Assembly: GCF_022458985.1 (NCBI RefSeq)
Contig: NC_061774.1
Location: 9,290,616-9,354,615 of the forward strand
Reading direction: 5' to 3'
DNA from: Mugil cephalus
Taxonomy: Eukaryota; Chordata; Actinopteri; Mugiliformes; Mugilidae
DNA length: 64,000 bases
The notes below the pieces were generated by a model. The model saw nothing but the letters and a program-made list of their open reading frames with translations, did not search any database and was not told where the DNA came from. The translations under genes were made by a program, and so were the position numbers. This document shows positions 1 to 13,200 of the stretch, piece by piece (within the stretch, counting starts at the first letter, position 1; every line of letters starts with the position of its first letter).

Positions 1-1297
1 TATACAAAACATTTTAATCTTTTACATCTGCAATTTCCTGTGGCTTTTGCAACTGAAGTTTAGTTTTATACATGTTCTTTGTGGAAGAGAGCACACAGAC
101 ACAGTAAAACTATTAGGCAAACTGTCAGTGGTAAACATACTGAACCAGCTCCTTTTTAATAAACTTACTCTTTGCTGACACATTACTTACACTACAAGGT
201 TATACTATACAGTACTCTTTACTGTAGACCCATCAGGAATAAGATTAAAACCACTGACAGGAGAAACCTATAGAAACGTGAGAGTTTTCTGAATCATTTC
301 ATTCTGTTGTTTGTGTTGCGATAAGCCGAGTATATCTCGTACCAGTCTATTCATGGCATGCAGCGATAATCTTCTCATCAAGCCTCCAGAAAAACTTAAT
401 CCACCAAAATCTTTGCAATATTTCTTTACCAGTAGAGACGTGCACATAATTACACAGCGCTGAGTCAACCAGTGACTTCAGACTCTTAAACTTCAGGTGA
501 TGTTTGTTTTTGAAGACAAGTGAAGAGTAACATCCATTGGAAACAGAGTGAAGCAGAGAGGAGATCTCAGCTCATAATCACCATCCGAACCATATAAAGC
601 ATCTCTACCGTAGGGCTGCCCGGCGTGTTCACACGGATCAAACAAGTATTTGCATGCCAACAGCAGTCCTACCAACGAACTTAGTCCCACGGGCACTGGA
701 AAGGCATTAATTCATCTGACAGCACAGATGGTGTAACCTGGATGACTCAAGACACTGACATTTCCATAAGTCGTTTCCACTGTTAAGTGCTGCAACTCTT
801 TTTTTTTTTTTCTAAGCTTTCCATAGATTTTAAGAGCACACAGACACGATTTGATCAAAACAGAGTTTATAATGGCAAGAATAAAAACTTCTCAGCAGTT
901 GCCTGGCAACTGTGTTTTAGGGGACTTTAGTCCACGGCGCTGGCTGGCAGGTTGCTTTACGGGGGTTTTCCCAGGATGAGACCGTCAAGTTAAAACATCT
1001 GTGAGCTGGTATACAGTAAGCTGATGATTCACCAGGGACAGACAGAATCAAACCCTTGGGGCTAAAGAACAGTTATTCCCGTGTGCGTCTTAATAATAAC
1101 CAAAGCAAAGAAACTATTTCTGTTAAACCTTGAAGCTCCTATAAACATCATTTACCGTCACTGCTACACACGAACCTTGCCAAACACTTCCTCAGAAGTG
1201 TGGAATTCAATTATCATGTTTGGACAGAAAACAGACTTGTGGGTCTGTGTCACTGCTGTATAATGCCGGCTGCTGTGACGATAAAATGACTTCATAC
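1..1297. other. lnx2 intron 2, non-coding
   Basis: This stretch follows the exon-2 splice donor of the minus-strand lnx2 gene, so it should be intron. I looked on the minus strand for the first PDZ-domain exon and saw no open stretch with the expected GLGF-type PDZ motifs. The open frames at 268-468 and 493-696 do not resemble LNX. A poly-T tract lies near 799-810. Nothing else is supported. Confidence 0.55.
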
Positions 1298-3080
1298 CAT
1301 CCTCGCTTTCCTCGTAGGCAGGGTTAATCAGGCCAGGCTCGGGCTGATCCCGGTTTGGATTTCGGGACTGCGTTGTTGTTTGTTTAGCATCTCCTGTCGA
1401 TTCGGCGTCACTCTTGCGTCCCTTTAATTCATTCCACGAGGGCCTCTTCCTCTTTTCGGCTTCTTCCCTCAGCCTTCTAAAAACAGGACATCTGAGAGTA
1501 GACAGGAAGAATGAGGAAATGAGTGGTCTTCGACTAGGGATTTTTGTACCATTTTAGAAACAACACGCGTGAAAGAGAGTCATGAACTAGAAAGAGAGTT
1601 ATCTGAATGTTTCATGTCGCCAGGAGCTGAAACACAGAACATCAAGGAACGAAAAAAAAATAATGTTTTTGAGAATTCAAAGAGGGAAAAAAAAGAAAAA
1701 AGAAAAGCACAATGCAGATGAGTAGAACATTTGACTGCATTGCAGGGTGTCTGGAGAGACAGGTTGAGTCTGATTAAGTCAGTCAGAGGGCTGGGACTGC
1801 TGCTCGTCCCTCATGTCTGAACTTTGCCTCCACATTGTTTGCACAGAGAAGCCGCAGCAGGACGGCCTCACTCCCACAACTGACTGCGTCACGGCTGGCC
1901 ACCGGGACAATAAGCACCACACTGGCCATGTGAAAAACAAGGCGACCGACCTGCACCCCGTCCTGAGCTCAGTAATTACACGGCTGTGTATGTTTGCAGA
2001 GGAAGAGTGCTACCAGACGTAACTGGGACACCATCAAAGTGGGAAAACTTAGTCTTTGAAAGGACACGAAGAGGAGATAGGAGAAGATATTTTGAAGTAG
2101 TCTGGACCATGAATTTACAGACTTCTCATTTTGAGATCACTTCAACACTGAACTTGTGTACATACTAAACAAATAATAAATGTTAACTGTTGAGCCCTTC
2201 TCAAATAACACACCACTCCCACATCGATGTCTATATATTTTATATATATGGAAAACGCTGAAGTTACAGTTCTAGATTGAATATGGATTTAACATGCAGG
2301 CTATTGGCTTTAATTAACGGGTATTCACGTAAATATTAGATATATGTAAAAAGAACAGTAGGAATAACAGTTCTTTATGGCAAAACACCACTAGGCACTT
2401 TACTCAAATGCCTTTATTACTTCTTCAGGTGAAAGGTCTAGAGTGTGAAACTCTAACGTATTTGGAAACTGTTAATCTGAGCCAACAATATGTGTTCAAA
2501 TATATATGTAAACAACATTTATATGAAAGTGTTTTTTTAAGACAGCTAAAATACAAAATATTGAGTCAGTTTCCCCCAAAAAAATATGATCGTGGAATGT
2601 AGGAATAATGAGGTGGAGGCAAAATGATATTCACTAATAAGTCTGCCATCCCACCCGAGAGTCTTACCTGTTGTGGAGGTGAGGCTGCAGCTCGCAGCGC
2701 TGCATCTGCTGCTGGCACTCTGTGTGGTGGGGGCACATCACAGTCAGCTTGTCCAGCAGGTTCCTGACCAGCAGGCTGGAGGGACGACACTGATGCAGCT
2801 GCAGCCGCTGCCGGTCCACCGGGCAGAAGTCCTGCTCTTTCAAGAAGCTGCTCAGGCAATGAAAGCAGTACGTGTGGCCGCAGGGTGTATCCATAGGCTT
2901 GAGGAGCGGCTGCAGACAGATGTGGCAAACCAGTTCATCGTCCACCTCGTCTTGATACTCGTACAAGTGGCTCTCCTGGCCCTCGTGCTGCTGGCCGCAC
3001 TCCTTACAGACCCGAGCCCACGACAGACCTGCAGCACTGCTGCTGCCACCGCCGACAGTTTTGGTTTCTATTGTGGCCAT
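1298..3080 (-). CDS. lnx2: Ligand of Numb protein X 2 (E3 ubiquitin ligase), first two coding exons, partial
   Basis: Two coding exons are visible: 3080-2668 (413 nt, ending in phase 2 at AG|GTAAGA) and 1491-1298 (194 nt, acceptor ctcag, donor GTATGA, phase 1). LNX proteins are RING E3 ligases that ubiquitinate Numb and scaffold membrane proteins through four PDZ domains. The N-terminal half shows a CxxC zinc knuckle (residues about 25-28), then a RING finger with C52, C55, C67, H69, C72, C75, C86 and D89; the final Asp in 'CPVDR' is typical of LNX. A TRAF-like zinc finger ends in 'HLHNRCP' across the splice. Exon 2 carries '[11 protein letters not shown]', whose NPAY is the Numb PTB-binding motif type. 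'ECGQQH', 'ICLQPLL' and 'HLxNRCP' fit LNX2 better than LNX1. The PDZ exons lie beyond the left edge. Start chosen: ATG 3080-3078, upstream of the conserved zinc knuckle. Confidence is high for LNX and moderate for the paralogue. Confidence 0.85.
1492..2667. other. lnx2 intron 1
   Basis: About 1.2 kb of AT-rich sequence between the two lnx2 exons. It is bounded on the minus strand by GTAAGA at 2667 and a tactctcag acceptor ending at 1492. It contains A-rich runs near 1653 and 1689. No gene is seen in either strand. Confidence 0.7.
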
Positions 3081-3443
3081 TTTCTGAGGGAGCTCAGTCC
3101 AAACTTCTGCGTCTGTATAGAATGACCGTCCTCTTATCTACTCTCTCTGGTGTGTCTCATCGGTCTATGTGTGCATGTCCAAAGCTGATTCCGCCGCAGC
3201 GATGAAAGGACGATCCGGAATCAACACTGTTATCTCCGTGTCTTCATCTTGATTTTCTGTCGAGGCAGAAGAAACACAGTGAAGTTTACAGGAGAAGTTG
3301 GGAATATTCCTACTCATACTGGCCGGCTCTACAGGAAAGGACAAATCCATGAAGCAGCAGCAATAAGGCAGCAAGCTACAGCTGCTTCCTCTCAGCAAGT
3401 TTCCTGAGGGACAAAAGGAATTCTCATCGCAGCTAAAAGTCGC

Positions 3444-3465
3444 CGTGCTTTCGACTGAAAGCACG
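3444..3465. repeat. Short inverted repeat, 9-bp arms
   Basis: CGTGCTTTC at 3444-3452 and its exact reverse complement GAAAGCACG at 3457-3465 flank a GACT loop. It lies about 360 bp upstream of the lnx2 ATG, possibly in 5' UTR or promoter sequence. Function unknown; it may be chance. Confidence 0.6.
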
Positions 3466-6229
3466 AAACTGCGTGAAATGAGGCAGAAGAAAAAGGGACT
3501 AAAGTCAAATCGCTGCTAATGGGAAGGAACAAAGGCGTCGCACTACACGAGAGTAAGAATTCTGAATGAACTCGGAAGAAATGCAATCCCCTTCACTAAT
3601 GACCCCTTGCACCTAATCGGCAGTGGGCTCCATCCCTTTGTGCGGCTCCTAATCTCCTTTTAATTCCTTCTCATGAGGAGCGCTGATTAGGGACAGATTC
3701 TTTGGGGAAACTTTTGGACACCTACTCCGCACTGAACTTTTAAATTGAACAAATGATTACATAAAGTGGAATATCATAAAGGCCTCATAAAAATCTACAT
3801 CATCAGATGAATTACATCAGGTAAAATGGAGCGTGGAGGACCACAGCTAATTTAGAAAGGAATGCCACTTAAAGATTGAACTAATGACCGTAATTAGGAG
3901 CAAAACATGAAATTGAGTTGCAGTAATATAGTGCCATTATTTCAAAACACTTTGTACTTTCTGTTTGGGGCTAGCAAATGCACAAAATACCACCTTAACA
4001 TTCTTTCCTCAGCATACAAGCGTCTTCCACACATACCCGCACGGAAAAATAAGAATTTGAGCCAGTATAATCAAGTCACTACCTTCAGCTTCCTTGTCAT
4101 CGTGATCCTAGTCCAGCTTTCAGGCACAGAAAGACTGCTTTATCTCCAATGTTAGTGAAGCGACTCACCCAAGATGATATCTTTGTTGTCAAGCGCCCAG
4201 TAGCCACTGCACGCAAACACGAGACTCTAGCAGTCGCCTGAAGCCTGAATGAAACCAGAGCCCTGCCTCCACAAGCAGCAGCAGACGGTCAGAATAATGC
4301 CTCTGTGTGAGTAAGAGTGTGTGCACATTTTCGTGTGCATCAGCGTGGATGTGTACGAGCTGCGACTGCACCGGCGTGAGGAATGCAGAGGGGAATTGGT
4401 ATAACTAGGCAGCGTGAGAGGAAAGAAGAAATGTTCCTTCTGCCTCTGTCGTCAGTGCCTCAGAGTGTGTGTGTGTTTGGGGGGTTGGGAGCCCAGACTG
4501 CTGATGTTGCACTAACACAGGTAAAGTACTCTCAGCAGCTGAATGACTGATTGCAAACACGAAAGCCTGGTTACAAATATGTGTGCACACATCTTTCCTA
4601 AAACACACACACGGGCCTTCTCCTTCTCTTTGTCTTAACTTCGTACAGGCGATACGTATTCCTGTAATGGATAGGGGCCATGGATCCTTTAGCTCTGACA
4701 GAGACACAGTAAAAACAGGCTGTGTTCCACTTATGTACAAACCAGATGACCTGGCGTAAGAATGTGAAATAAGAGATAAACAAGCTGCGCATTAAATACA
4801 CTATGGTGCCGTTCCACAAAGATCCTATCAAAGTCATTTTCTACTGCTTAATATAGTAAGTTGTACTGTCAGTTTTATTTGATTTGTGATGCGAATAGAA
4901 TTTAATACATTTCACTGCCATTTGCACATGTACATTAGACTTATGTGTGTAGTTCTCTGGGTCTTTTTTTAATGAAACACAAAGGTATAACATTTTAAGT
5001 GACCAATAGTCACAGAGAGCTAACACCAAACTTGGACTCCTGATACATCATGCAAACTCTGCTGATAATTATGTGTAAAGATGGCTGATTTCATTCAATA
5101 GTAAAAGGTGACAGAGGTGGACACTGGTTTCTAACAGTTCTGACCACATCAATTGTGGGTTTGTTTAACTTTTTCAGCACTAAGTGTATTTAACCAACAA
5201 CCGTGCAGAATGAGGTATTTATTCCAACGGCAGAAACACGATCGGATCAAGTTTTAAAATGGTTTCACTACTGAACAGGTTTTCAAATGCTCCCACTGGC
5301 ATATTATTCTGATAAATAGAGGAATACTTGCGTATCCACTGCCGATCATTTCCGAGCTAACACAACAGTTTATTACTGTGTTTCTCGTGGATACATTATG
5401 ATCAATAAAAGTGCTCATCTTTCTTGGGATCCTTCATGTGAAATGGAGACTCCTTGAAATGGTACAGAATTATGCACATCAATAAGAGGTCAATGAAACG
5501 ATCGGCCAACTTTCTACTCACGGCCTTCTAACTGCAAGCTGCTTTTCTCTTTATGTCACTGTAAACTGATCACCCCTGAGGTTTAGGCTGCTGGCCAGAG
5601 AAAAGAGAAAAGAGGAAAGCGGAAAACAGCACATCAGGCTTTAGTAAAGTGTGACCAACATATGTTTTTTTTTTCACATTTTCTGACATCGAAACTTACA
5701 CTTAAGACAGTCGAGCAGATAAATGCAACAAATTATCTTTTAAGCAATCAGAGGCAGTCAAAGCTTATTGTGCTCAGTACGACCAGCCTCAACAGGGGAA
5801 CACCGTATCCACATGAAATGTCATCATGTGGCAGCGTAAGCTTTCGAGGGAAACGTGTGCGGTGCTACAGAGTCCTCAGGTCTCCCGGGGAAATTACTAG
5901 ATGAGGCAAAGCAAAGCAAATAACTTGCTCTTATGGTTGATATGAATGAGTCACATGTGCTGCCACACCTTCAGTGAACACACAGGTGAGGCCGCGCTAT
6001 TAACTCATTTCTCCATGCCATGAGGCATCACGTGTGCCATGTCTACCTCTACCTCACGTCTGGTGTTACTAATGCGAATAAGACGGAAAACACCGCACAC
6101 GAAAAGGAAAATTATACGAACCAGACGTGAATAATCATCAGTGTCTGGGTGTGATCCATCAAAAAAAAAAAAAAGAAAACGTGTTAAAAACGGTTCTTTG
6201 CTCAAACTATGAATATACTGAACTGTGCA

Positions 6230-6253
6230 TAAAAATACACTTGTGTATTTTTA
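6230..6253. repeat. Palindrome, 11-bp arms, 2-bp spacer
   Basis: TAAAAATACAC is followed by TT and then the exact reverse complement GTGTATTTTTA. It sits immediately beside a second, longer palindrome at 6260-6296. Confidence 0.75.
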
Positions 6254-6259
6254 CAACTG

Positions 6260-6296
6260 CCTGCTAATAATAACTTCTGAAGTTATTATTAGCAGG
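6260..6296. repeat. Perfect palindrome, 18-bp arms, 1-bp spacer
   Basis: The left arm CCTGCTAATAATAACTTC (6260-6277) and right arm GAAGTTATTATTAGCAGG (6279-6296) are exact reverse complements around one T. This is far longer than expected by chance locally, and it could extrude as a cruciform. It may be a remnant of a small inverted-repeat transposon or a recent inverted duplication. Confidence 0.85.
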
Positions 6297-7786
6297 TGGC
6301 GGCCTTGAGTGATAAAATTTTCATTTATTGTGTCCCTCTTTATTGAAATGGAAAGCAATCTATTTTGAGTGCTATCAGAACATTATGTAACTACTGAAGC
6401 AGCTGCATGCAAAGTCAGCTTTGAATACAATGACCAATATTTGCATTGTACGTCTGTATCCAGTAAATGATCAACTCCAACAAAACAAACCATCCGGGGA
6501 CATTGAACCCATCATTCCCCAAACTTCTTTTAACTCCAGTTTCCCCATGGCGCATACGATCATACAAAAAAAAAAAAGCCTCAATTTAAGACTCACGCAT
6601 ACAAGAAAGGCTGCTATCTCGCCCACAGATCGCACATGGGAGGTTAAGCCCATATTCACACGGCATGTGAGCCTCCCACGGTACAGCACATACCAAACAA
6701 ATGCCACACACAGAGCAAACTTAGGATAAGGACATTTATGAACAGGAGCCTGACTGACTTTACAAAGAAAGTTGACTAATATGTAGAGTCTACATACTCA
6801 GCATTTGTACTGACGTATGTATAACAATTCCACTTTTAAAATGTGTACTCTGTTGCCTGGATACATGCAACACCCACTGCAACTGTGGCAAAAACACTGA
6901 AGGAGTGCAGTCAAATTCATGTGCTTTTAATCTAAACTTTTACTTACTTACTAAAAATTATAATTTTATTTTATTTTCTCAGTGTCTATAACAAACTGCT
7001 TCGTCTTAAGACGTTAGACAGAAGTCAGAGGAGACACTAAGGCAAAAGGTGGTAAAACTCAGCTGCTAGAGGCCGATCAGGAAAAGACTGTAAAAAAAAG
7101 ACGGGATGATTAAAAAATTAAATTAAAAATGGGCAGAGCTAGCACTGAAAAATATTAATTGTAGATATTTTAGTATTAGCATAGTGACAGCAATCATTTA
7201 ACTATGGAGGGGTATAAAAAGATATTTCAATCAAATAAAGTAGAATTAAAATGGAAATTCTAATTAAAAGTGAACTGAAAACTTAACTTCAGCTCAGTTT
7301 TGAGTTAACTTCAAAGTAGCTCATTGACTCTCCATGAAAAAAGCTACTCAGTGACACCATCAAGAACATTTGCGATCACTTTCAGCTCTTGCCTGGATGT
7401 GTGTGTTGTCCCTGCCGCCATAAATAACTCACTGTCCCCCATTTGACAAGCCACGACTGTCGGTGTGTCCTAATCGTTGCGCCGCTGTGACAGATCGAAA
7501 TGACAGAGGAGGCAATAAAAGTTGGGTTTCATAGGAAACAGTGGGACCCCTCAGCAGATAAAGACAGGACAACATGGCTTCACCTTCAGCTCCGTGGTCG
7601 GAGGGCGCTAAAACTGCAACACACCTGGAGCACAGGAGCTCACCTTTCTGCTCTGGTACAGGCACATGTTAACATTCACCGCCAGTTTGTGTAAAATATT
7701 AATGAATAATAGCGCTTATAACGATACGTGTTTACGTTGCGATGGTAATCATAATGTCCTCAAGTCGACACCGAAACTCGCCTTAC

Positions 7787-8130
7787 CTGTACGTACGTTG
7801 TTTTCCGGAAGCAGCTAACGTGTCGATGTCGAAAACAAAGAGATCCCTCTAAAGTCGACGAATACAAAGCAGCGCGAAGTCTGACCAGAGTTCAACCCGC
7901 CGAGCTTTCCATCCACTACCATTCTCGCCGCATAGCTGTGGTTAAACTGTCGCAGCCCCTCTGGTCCAGGTGGAGTTCAACCTGCAGGCGAGCACCGGGC
8001 GACTTTCCCAGTTTCGAGCAAACACACAAACCACGACAGGCTCGGCGCAGGAGGAAGTCCAGGCAGGTGTACACTCAGCCACTGCGCCCTTTTCTTTGAC
8101 TTGCAACACAGCTGCAGCAGCCTGCAACTA
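7787..8130 (-). promoter_or_regulatory. Candidate lnx2 promoter and non-coding first exon
   Basis: On the minus strand a near-consensus splice donor, tacag|gtaagg, has its exon end at 7787. The sequence upstream of it (7.79-8.13 kb) has more CpG dinucleotides than its AT-rich surroundings. There is no convincing open frame, so this could be an untranslated first exon and promoter for lnx2, 4.7 kb upstream of the ATG. Inference only: the transcription start and exon extent are not visible. Confidence 0.35.
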
Positions 8131-8376
8131 CAGAACCATCAGATGCACAATAAATATAGCCTTTTACAACGGGAAGCATCCAATTTAATTGTTAAATAAT
8201 AAAAAAAAAATCATATGACAAAACTGGAAGCAAATATGTTCATATTTTTAAAAAGGACTCCGACATTGTAACCTCAAATATAATTGGAGTGACCAATAAA
8301 GTATCTAAATAATGTAATTTTCGTGCAGATTTCATTAATTCCACTTACTTCTTCTGAGTGCAGTGCAACAGTTAAT

Positions 8377-8400
8377 AAGATGAGATAAGATAAGATAAGA
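8377..8400. repeat. (GATAA)n short tandem repeat
   Basis: About four to five imperfect copies of a pentanucleotide (gatga, gataa, gataa, gataa) in AT-rich intergenic DNA. Confidence 0.7.
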
Positions 8401-9399
8401 CACACTATACTACACAAGAACATATTGACAACACTGATTATGTAAATAGGCTTCATTATACATTATATAATAGGCTATTCCACTACTGTATATATTATAT
8501 AATAAAGTAAAAAGAAAACACAACGCACATCATATGATGAAATGGGGAAAATTGAGGTGAAATGTCAAAAAAAGAGTCCTATATTGTTGACTCAAATATA
8601 ATTGAAATGATCCACAGTGTCTAACTAATTATCTTGCAAATTGCACACATCACACTTACTTATAATGGGTTTTGTAAATAGAACAACATTTTATTCATTT
8701 CTGAAATAGTATGAAATAATACAGAAGTAAACTCACCATCACACAGTGTTGACTGAATGTGCCCTATAGAGTTGTAATTTTGGAGTATCCTTGTTATGTG
8801 CTGCACATGTAAATCTATTCGTTGATGATACTGCAGTATTTTAACATCATCTTACTAAAGGCTAAAGTGGTAAGAAATTAATACACAGCTGTACACGGTG
8901 GTTCAGTTACTATAGTGTGGATGCATGCATAGACATGAGTGTCATGTTCTAGGTAAACACCATTTCCCAAATATGATCAAAATGAGGGTAAGATTTAAAG
9001 CTGAACAGGTGATGTACATCTAAACACACTGTCAGTACAGATACTTAATAAATACTTGAATATTTTATTTTCATTCTGTTCTAATACATTTAAGAGGGAC
9101 TTATTGTACCTTTCACTCTGGAAATATTATAAAAAACTACTGCAAGTCAAGTTTTATGACATACTAAAAGAAACCGCTATGACCCTGGTCTGTGACATAA
9201 TTGTTTTAACAGCCATCCTGCTTAAACCTCCATAGAGGCGCCTCTATCTGGCCAGCTGAAAGTATGACGGCCGTACAGCCTGATATATTCATGTGCCTGG
9301 AGTCTTTTCTTCTTTTTTCTTTTGGGTGTGTACATGTGTATATAGTCACTGGGAATTTGTACCATTGATGGATCATTTTGTCGGTATCTTTATATTTCT

Positions 9400-9600
9400 G
9401 ATGTAAAATCCCTCTGATCAGGTCATCCACCAAGTGACTAATCATGTGACCCATCATGTGACCTCTAGGGGCAGATTTTAAAAAAGAGCCTGACTCCTAT
9501 GCTTCTCTCAAGTCTGAAGAAGAGCATATAGCTTGAAACGTCTGTGTTATTTTTGGATGTGCTAAATAAATGCACTTAAAGAGGGAGCCCTAGTGTGTGG
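9400..9600. mobile_element. Possible transposable-element 3' remnant
   Basis: The stretch has 'tcaagtctgaagaagagc', then 'cttgaaacgtctgtg', then an 'aataaatg' tail. This 'CTGAAGAAG...GAAACGTC' layout recurs at the ends of several fish retroelements. The copy is degenerate, with no open frame and no clear boundaries. The tandem 'atcatgtgacc' words at 9440-9463 are adjacent. Family assignment is uncertain. Confidence 0.3.
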
Positions 9601-10104
9601 ACTTTCTTTTTTCTTTCTCTTTTCTTACCTTGGATGTGTGCGGCTGCTATGCTGTCTATTGACATTTCACTCTGCTGCCTTGATTTTATTTTAGTGTATA
9701 AAACATATGAAATCATGATTCTCTGTTGCAACTAATCAGTATTTACATACAACCACATAACAAATGTCAGAAAATGCACAGGCATTTTAATAACTTCATG
9801 AAAAATGTCTCAAATTTTCATTTTCCAGCTTCTTCAAATGTAAAGCTTTTTCTTTTCTTTTTTTAAATAATTGCATAGTCTTTCTTGAACATTCATGGTT
9901 TGGTCGATGTCGCTTGTGTTCTGGGTAACTGTGATAGCATGTCTCACTATGTAATTTTCAGATGTTTTTGTTTTTTTTATGAACCCATGAGCAGATTGAT
10001 CCATCATGGGAATTCTGATTACTTGCAGTCCTGTACAAAATATTGAAATATTTGCCACCTCAGCCACCTTAAAATTCTCAGCTTCATTAAAATTCTGCTC
10101 ATGT

Positions 10105-10250
10105 TACACTGGTGACTATGGACTACTGGTTACAGAACTGGGTATGGGACTGTAGGGTCCCTGGTCACTGGTTCATATCTTTGGCTGGCTCCTAAGGCAC
10201 CTAACCCCAACTGCTCCATATGTGCTGACTGCACTCTGTAAATGGAAGAG
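10105..10250 (+). mobile_element. tRNA-derived SINE remnant
   Basis: A-box-like TGGTTACAGAACTGGG (10127-10142) and B-box-like GGTTCATATC (10170-10179) are about 28 bp apart, as in a pol III promoter. They are followed by the common fish SINE body words 'ggctggctcctaaggcacc' and 'taaccccaactgctcc'. The B box has lost the usual CGA, so this is an old, probably inactive copy. Confidence 0.6.
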
Positions 10251-13200
10251 TTATATGCAGAGAACAATTTAACATTCAATGTAGTGTTTTTGCATTTGAT
10301 AAAATCAGTAGAATTGTCTGTTTTTCTTAGATACAACTTACAACATTTGGTTGTAATGAAGTAGTTTGCAGTGGGATATTAGCACTTTTACTCAAGTGAA
10401 GTATCAAAACGCCTCTGTGTGCGCTTTTACTACAGTTGTTATATTCATAAGGCGTAGCTAGGTTTTCCTTTCGGTCTCTGACGAAGCAGTAGCGTCCAAT
10501 TGGTTTATGGATATATGTATACTAAAGGTCTGCACCACTGGAATTACTTTATGGCACTGCAGGAAGATAGGTAATTGTGTGTTTTACATATCATGTGGTC
10601 CAGACATCTGAATGCACAGCCTTAAATTTGCATGAAATTGGGCTTAAGCCTGTAAGACAGTAAGTACATTAGATTTTTGTTATGTTCCATTTTTCAACAA
10701 TGCCTATTAAGGCTACATGTTTCTTCTTATCCATGACTGTGATGTGACTTCATCTTCATTTATTGTCTTGCCTCCCCTGTAAATACATTAACTGCTTGAA
10801 ATTGTCAAACCTTTTTAACTGGTTTAACTGCTTGTTTTTATTATCAGTTCATCAATTATTTATTTCTAATTAACTAACCAGTCTAAAGATGTCAGAGCCA
10901 AAGGTGACGTAATAAAATAGCTCAACACATGCTGAGCAACGTGCTGAAAGTCAAATGTAACGTGTTGGCCTTTACTCAAGTTTCTCTAGATACTAGAAGA
11001 GAAAAATGCTTGTAGTTTTGTGACTGTACCAGTTAAAAGAAGTGCGACACATGAACGGTGTAAAGCCCCATACCCCCTGCAGAATGGAAGGGAAGTCTCT
11101 GTGTCATAAAACTGCTCTGTGAAAGCCTGTTCCCCCAGGATTTATAGCCGTAGTAGGAAACCTCAATACAAAGTGACATTTGCTGATACAAGCTCCCAAA
11201 ATGAGACACTCAGCCGAGGCAACACAGATGTCAATCGGTCTATATTTTATAAGAGAGACAGGAAGTGAGGCTGCTAATCAGTTCAGAGTGACAAGAATGG
11301 ATTTGGGGGTTAAGTGGAAAATGTCATCATTGCTATGAAAAAGTTTAACACACATTCTTGCACTGTTGACTGAAAATTAAAAGGTAGTGGACATTCATAA
11401 GCAGGTCTTTTTTATGTACATACTGTAGCACACACATTTCAAAGAAAATATGCACCTACAATGTTAATTTGGAATTATTTAAGCACAATACTTGCACCAT
11501 TCTGATATTTCACATCTAACCCCCAAAATACAACGATAGAGCCAAAAAAAAAAAAAAGAGGCAGAATTGAAATGTTTAAGTACACCAAATAAATCACATG
11601 TAACACTGTTGACACTTCTGGCTGTCACAGTTAGACATATTGTGCCAAAAACTTAAACAGGGACATGATGGTTTGAGTAAGTGTAGAATAGACAACTCTC
11701 TCTAAAGGGGCTCTCTCTAGCTGCTGATGATTTAAATGAGAAAGAGTGACACCATGCGTTGAGCTGAGGTATCACAACTTTTCTTTAAGACGTTACAACT
11801 AATTTAAAGATGGTTTTGTTTGTTGATGGATGATGCTATTTTACCATAATTACATATGTTAGTGGCATAAAGTGGATTTGAGTTAATTTGATGCGTTTTG
11901 TACACATCTGGTGTGTGTAAATGACAAAACACGTGTCTCCTCCGCAGCATTGAATTAGGTGACGGGAAACTTGTAGTGTGTTGAAAAGACAGGGACAAGT
12001 TAAACAATGGCCCAACAACACAATATATCCTGAAGCTCTGTTTCGCTCTCACATGCACACACACATACACAGAGCGTAAGTCTGTGTTTGAGCTGCGGTA
12101 CCTACAAAAGAAACGGGCTGTTTGTCTTTCCTGGGATCAGTAAACATCCTCAACACAAACAAGTTCCTCAGGAGTGAGAGAGGAGAAACTCACACCGTCA
12201 GGGCAGCTGCACTCTCACTCCACCGCAGCCTTTGATGTCCTTCAGAGAGAGCTGATAATGAAGGCTCCTTACATCTTAATTCTTTTAATTGGAGCGTGGA
12301 TGTAACAGGTTGCTGACACCTTGCTGTCATTGTCTTGTCTTGACTAAGGACAAATTTAAAGGAATCATAATCCGTATTTTTCAAGCCAGGGGGAGAATGT
12401 AATTGCAGTTTGTCTAAATAAAGAATAATTCCCCACCACGTTGCTACCGATAAAAGAAAATAATGTGTTGTTGTAAATTGTTTCTGCGGTACTAAAGAAC
12501 CTTTGTGTTATTTGACAATGTGTGTCTTAATAATCTCATGTTTCCTTTTTAAACACTCCGATAAAACAGATTAAAGATCTTAGTAACGTGTCTCAAACTG
12601 GAGCAAATAGTATATTTCCATCTCATTTGGTGCTCTTGAGAGGGTTTGAGATAAATTTCTCAATTACACTTTACTGTGGCGAATGAACATATTTTGCCAG
12701 TGACATGTGTTTCATTTAGTTTGAGTTTTTAACGTTTTCACTCTCAAAGGAATAAGCCAGATATTAGACACACTTCAATTCGTCTTAGATTCTATCTTGA
12801 AAATGAAGTAAAAGTGTGTTGTCATCAAAATGTTTCCTTTAACTTTCTACTACAGCACCTCACCAGCCCCTGTGTTGCAGAGGGGAGGGAGGCTTTTATA
12901 TGTGGATCTGCTCTTTTGTTTTTAACTGTTGCTAAGGGGAAACCAAGGACACTTTAACGCTGCAGCAGCTTGCTAACCCCCCATCTGGACACTTCGCGGA
13001 AGAAGAAGAAAAAAAATCCCTCCTCCATTTTGCCCTGGGCCAAGGCATTTGGTTCAGGCTGTAGCTTGCACTGCTGCCTCGGGTCCTGTCTGGCCTCCAC
13101 ATGACGGCTTTTAATCAGTGACTTATGAGACAAAAGCCTGCAGACTACGCTGCTGCGTTCAAGCTCCTCTTCAGTGGCCTTGTGTCATTTGTGGATTCTA

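Larger units (their letters stand above)
3081..7786. other. Non-coding sequence upstream of the lnx2 start codon (5' UTR/intron)
   Basis: No coding exon is supported here. If the donor at 7787/7786 is used, most of this is a first intron of lnx2 on the minus strand, with the untranslated part of the RING exon just above 3080. It contains a small hairpin at 3444-3465, two palindromes at 6230-6296 and short A/T homopolymers. Open frames in this range lack codon patterns or homology I recognise. Confidence 0.5.
8150..10104. other. AT-rich intergenic sequence
   Basis: No coding exon or RNA gene is supported. It contains a short (GATAA)n run at about 8377-8400, A/T-rich inverted stretches near 8443-8510, and a probable transposon remnant at about 9400-9600. 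Confidence 0.6.

Noticed and set aside
2673-3125. 150-codon plus-strand frame
   Set aside because: Antisense of the lnx2 RING exon, which has intact zinc-ligand spacing and splice sites on the minus strand.
10105-10250. Possible tRNA gene from A- and B-box-like words
   Set aside because: No cloverleaf can be formed and the B box is degenerate; the downstream words are SINE body.
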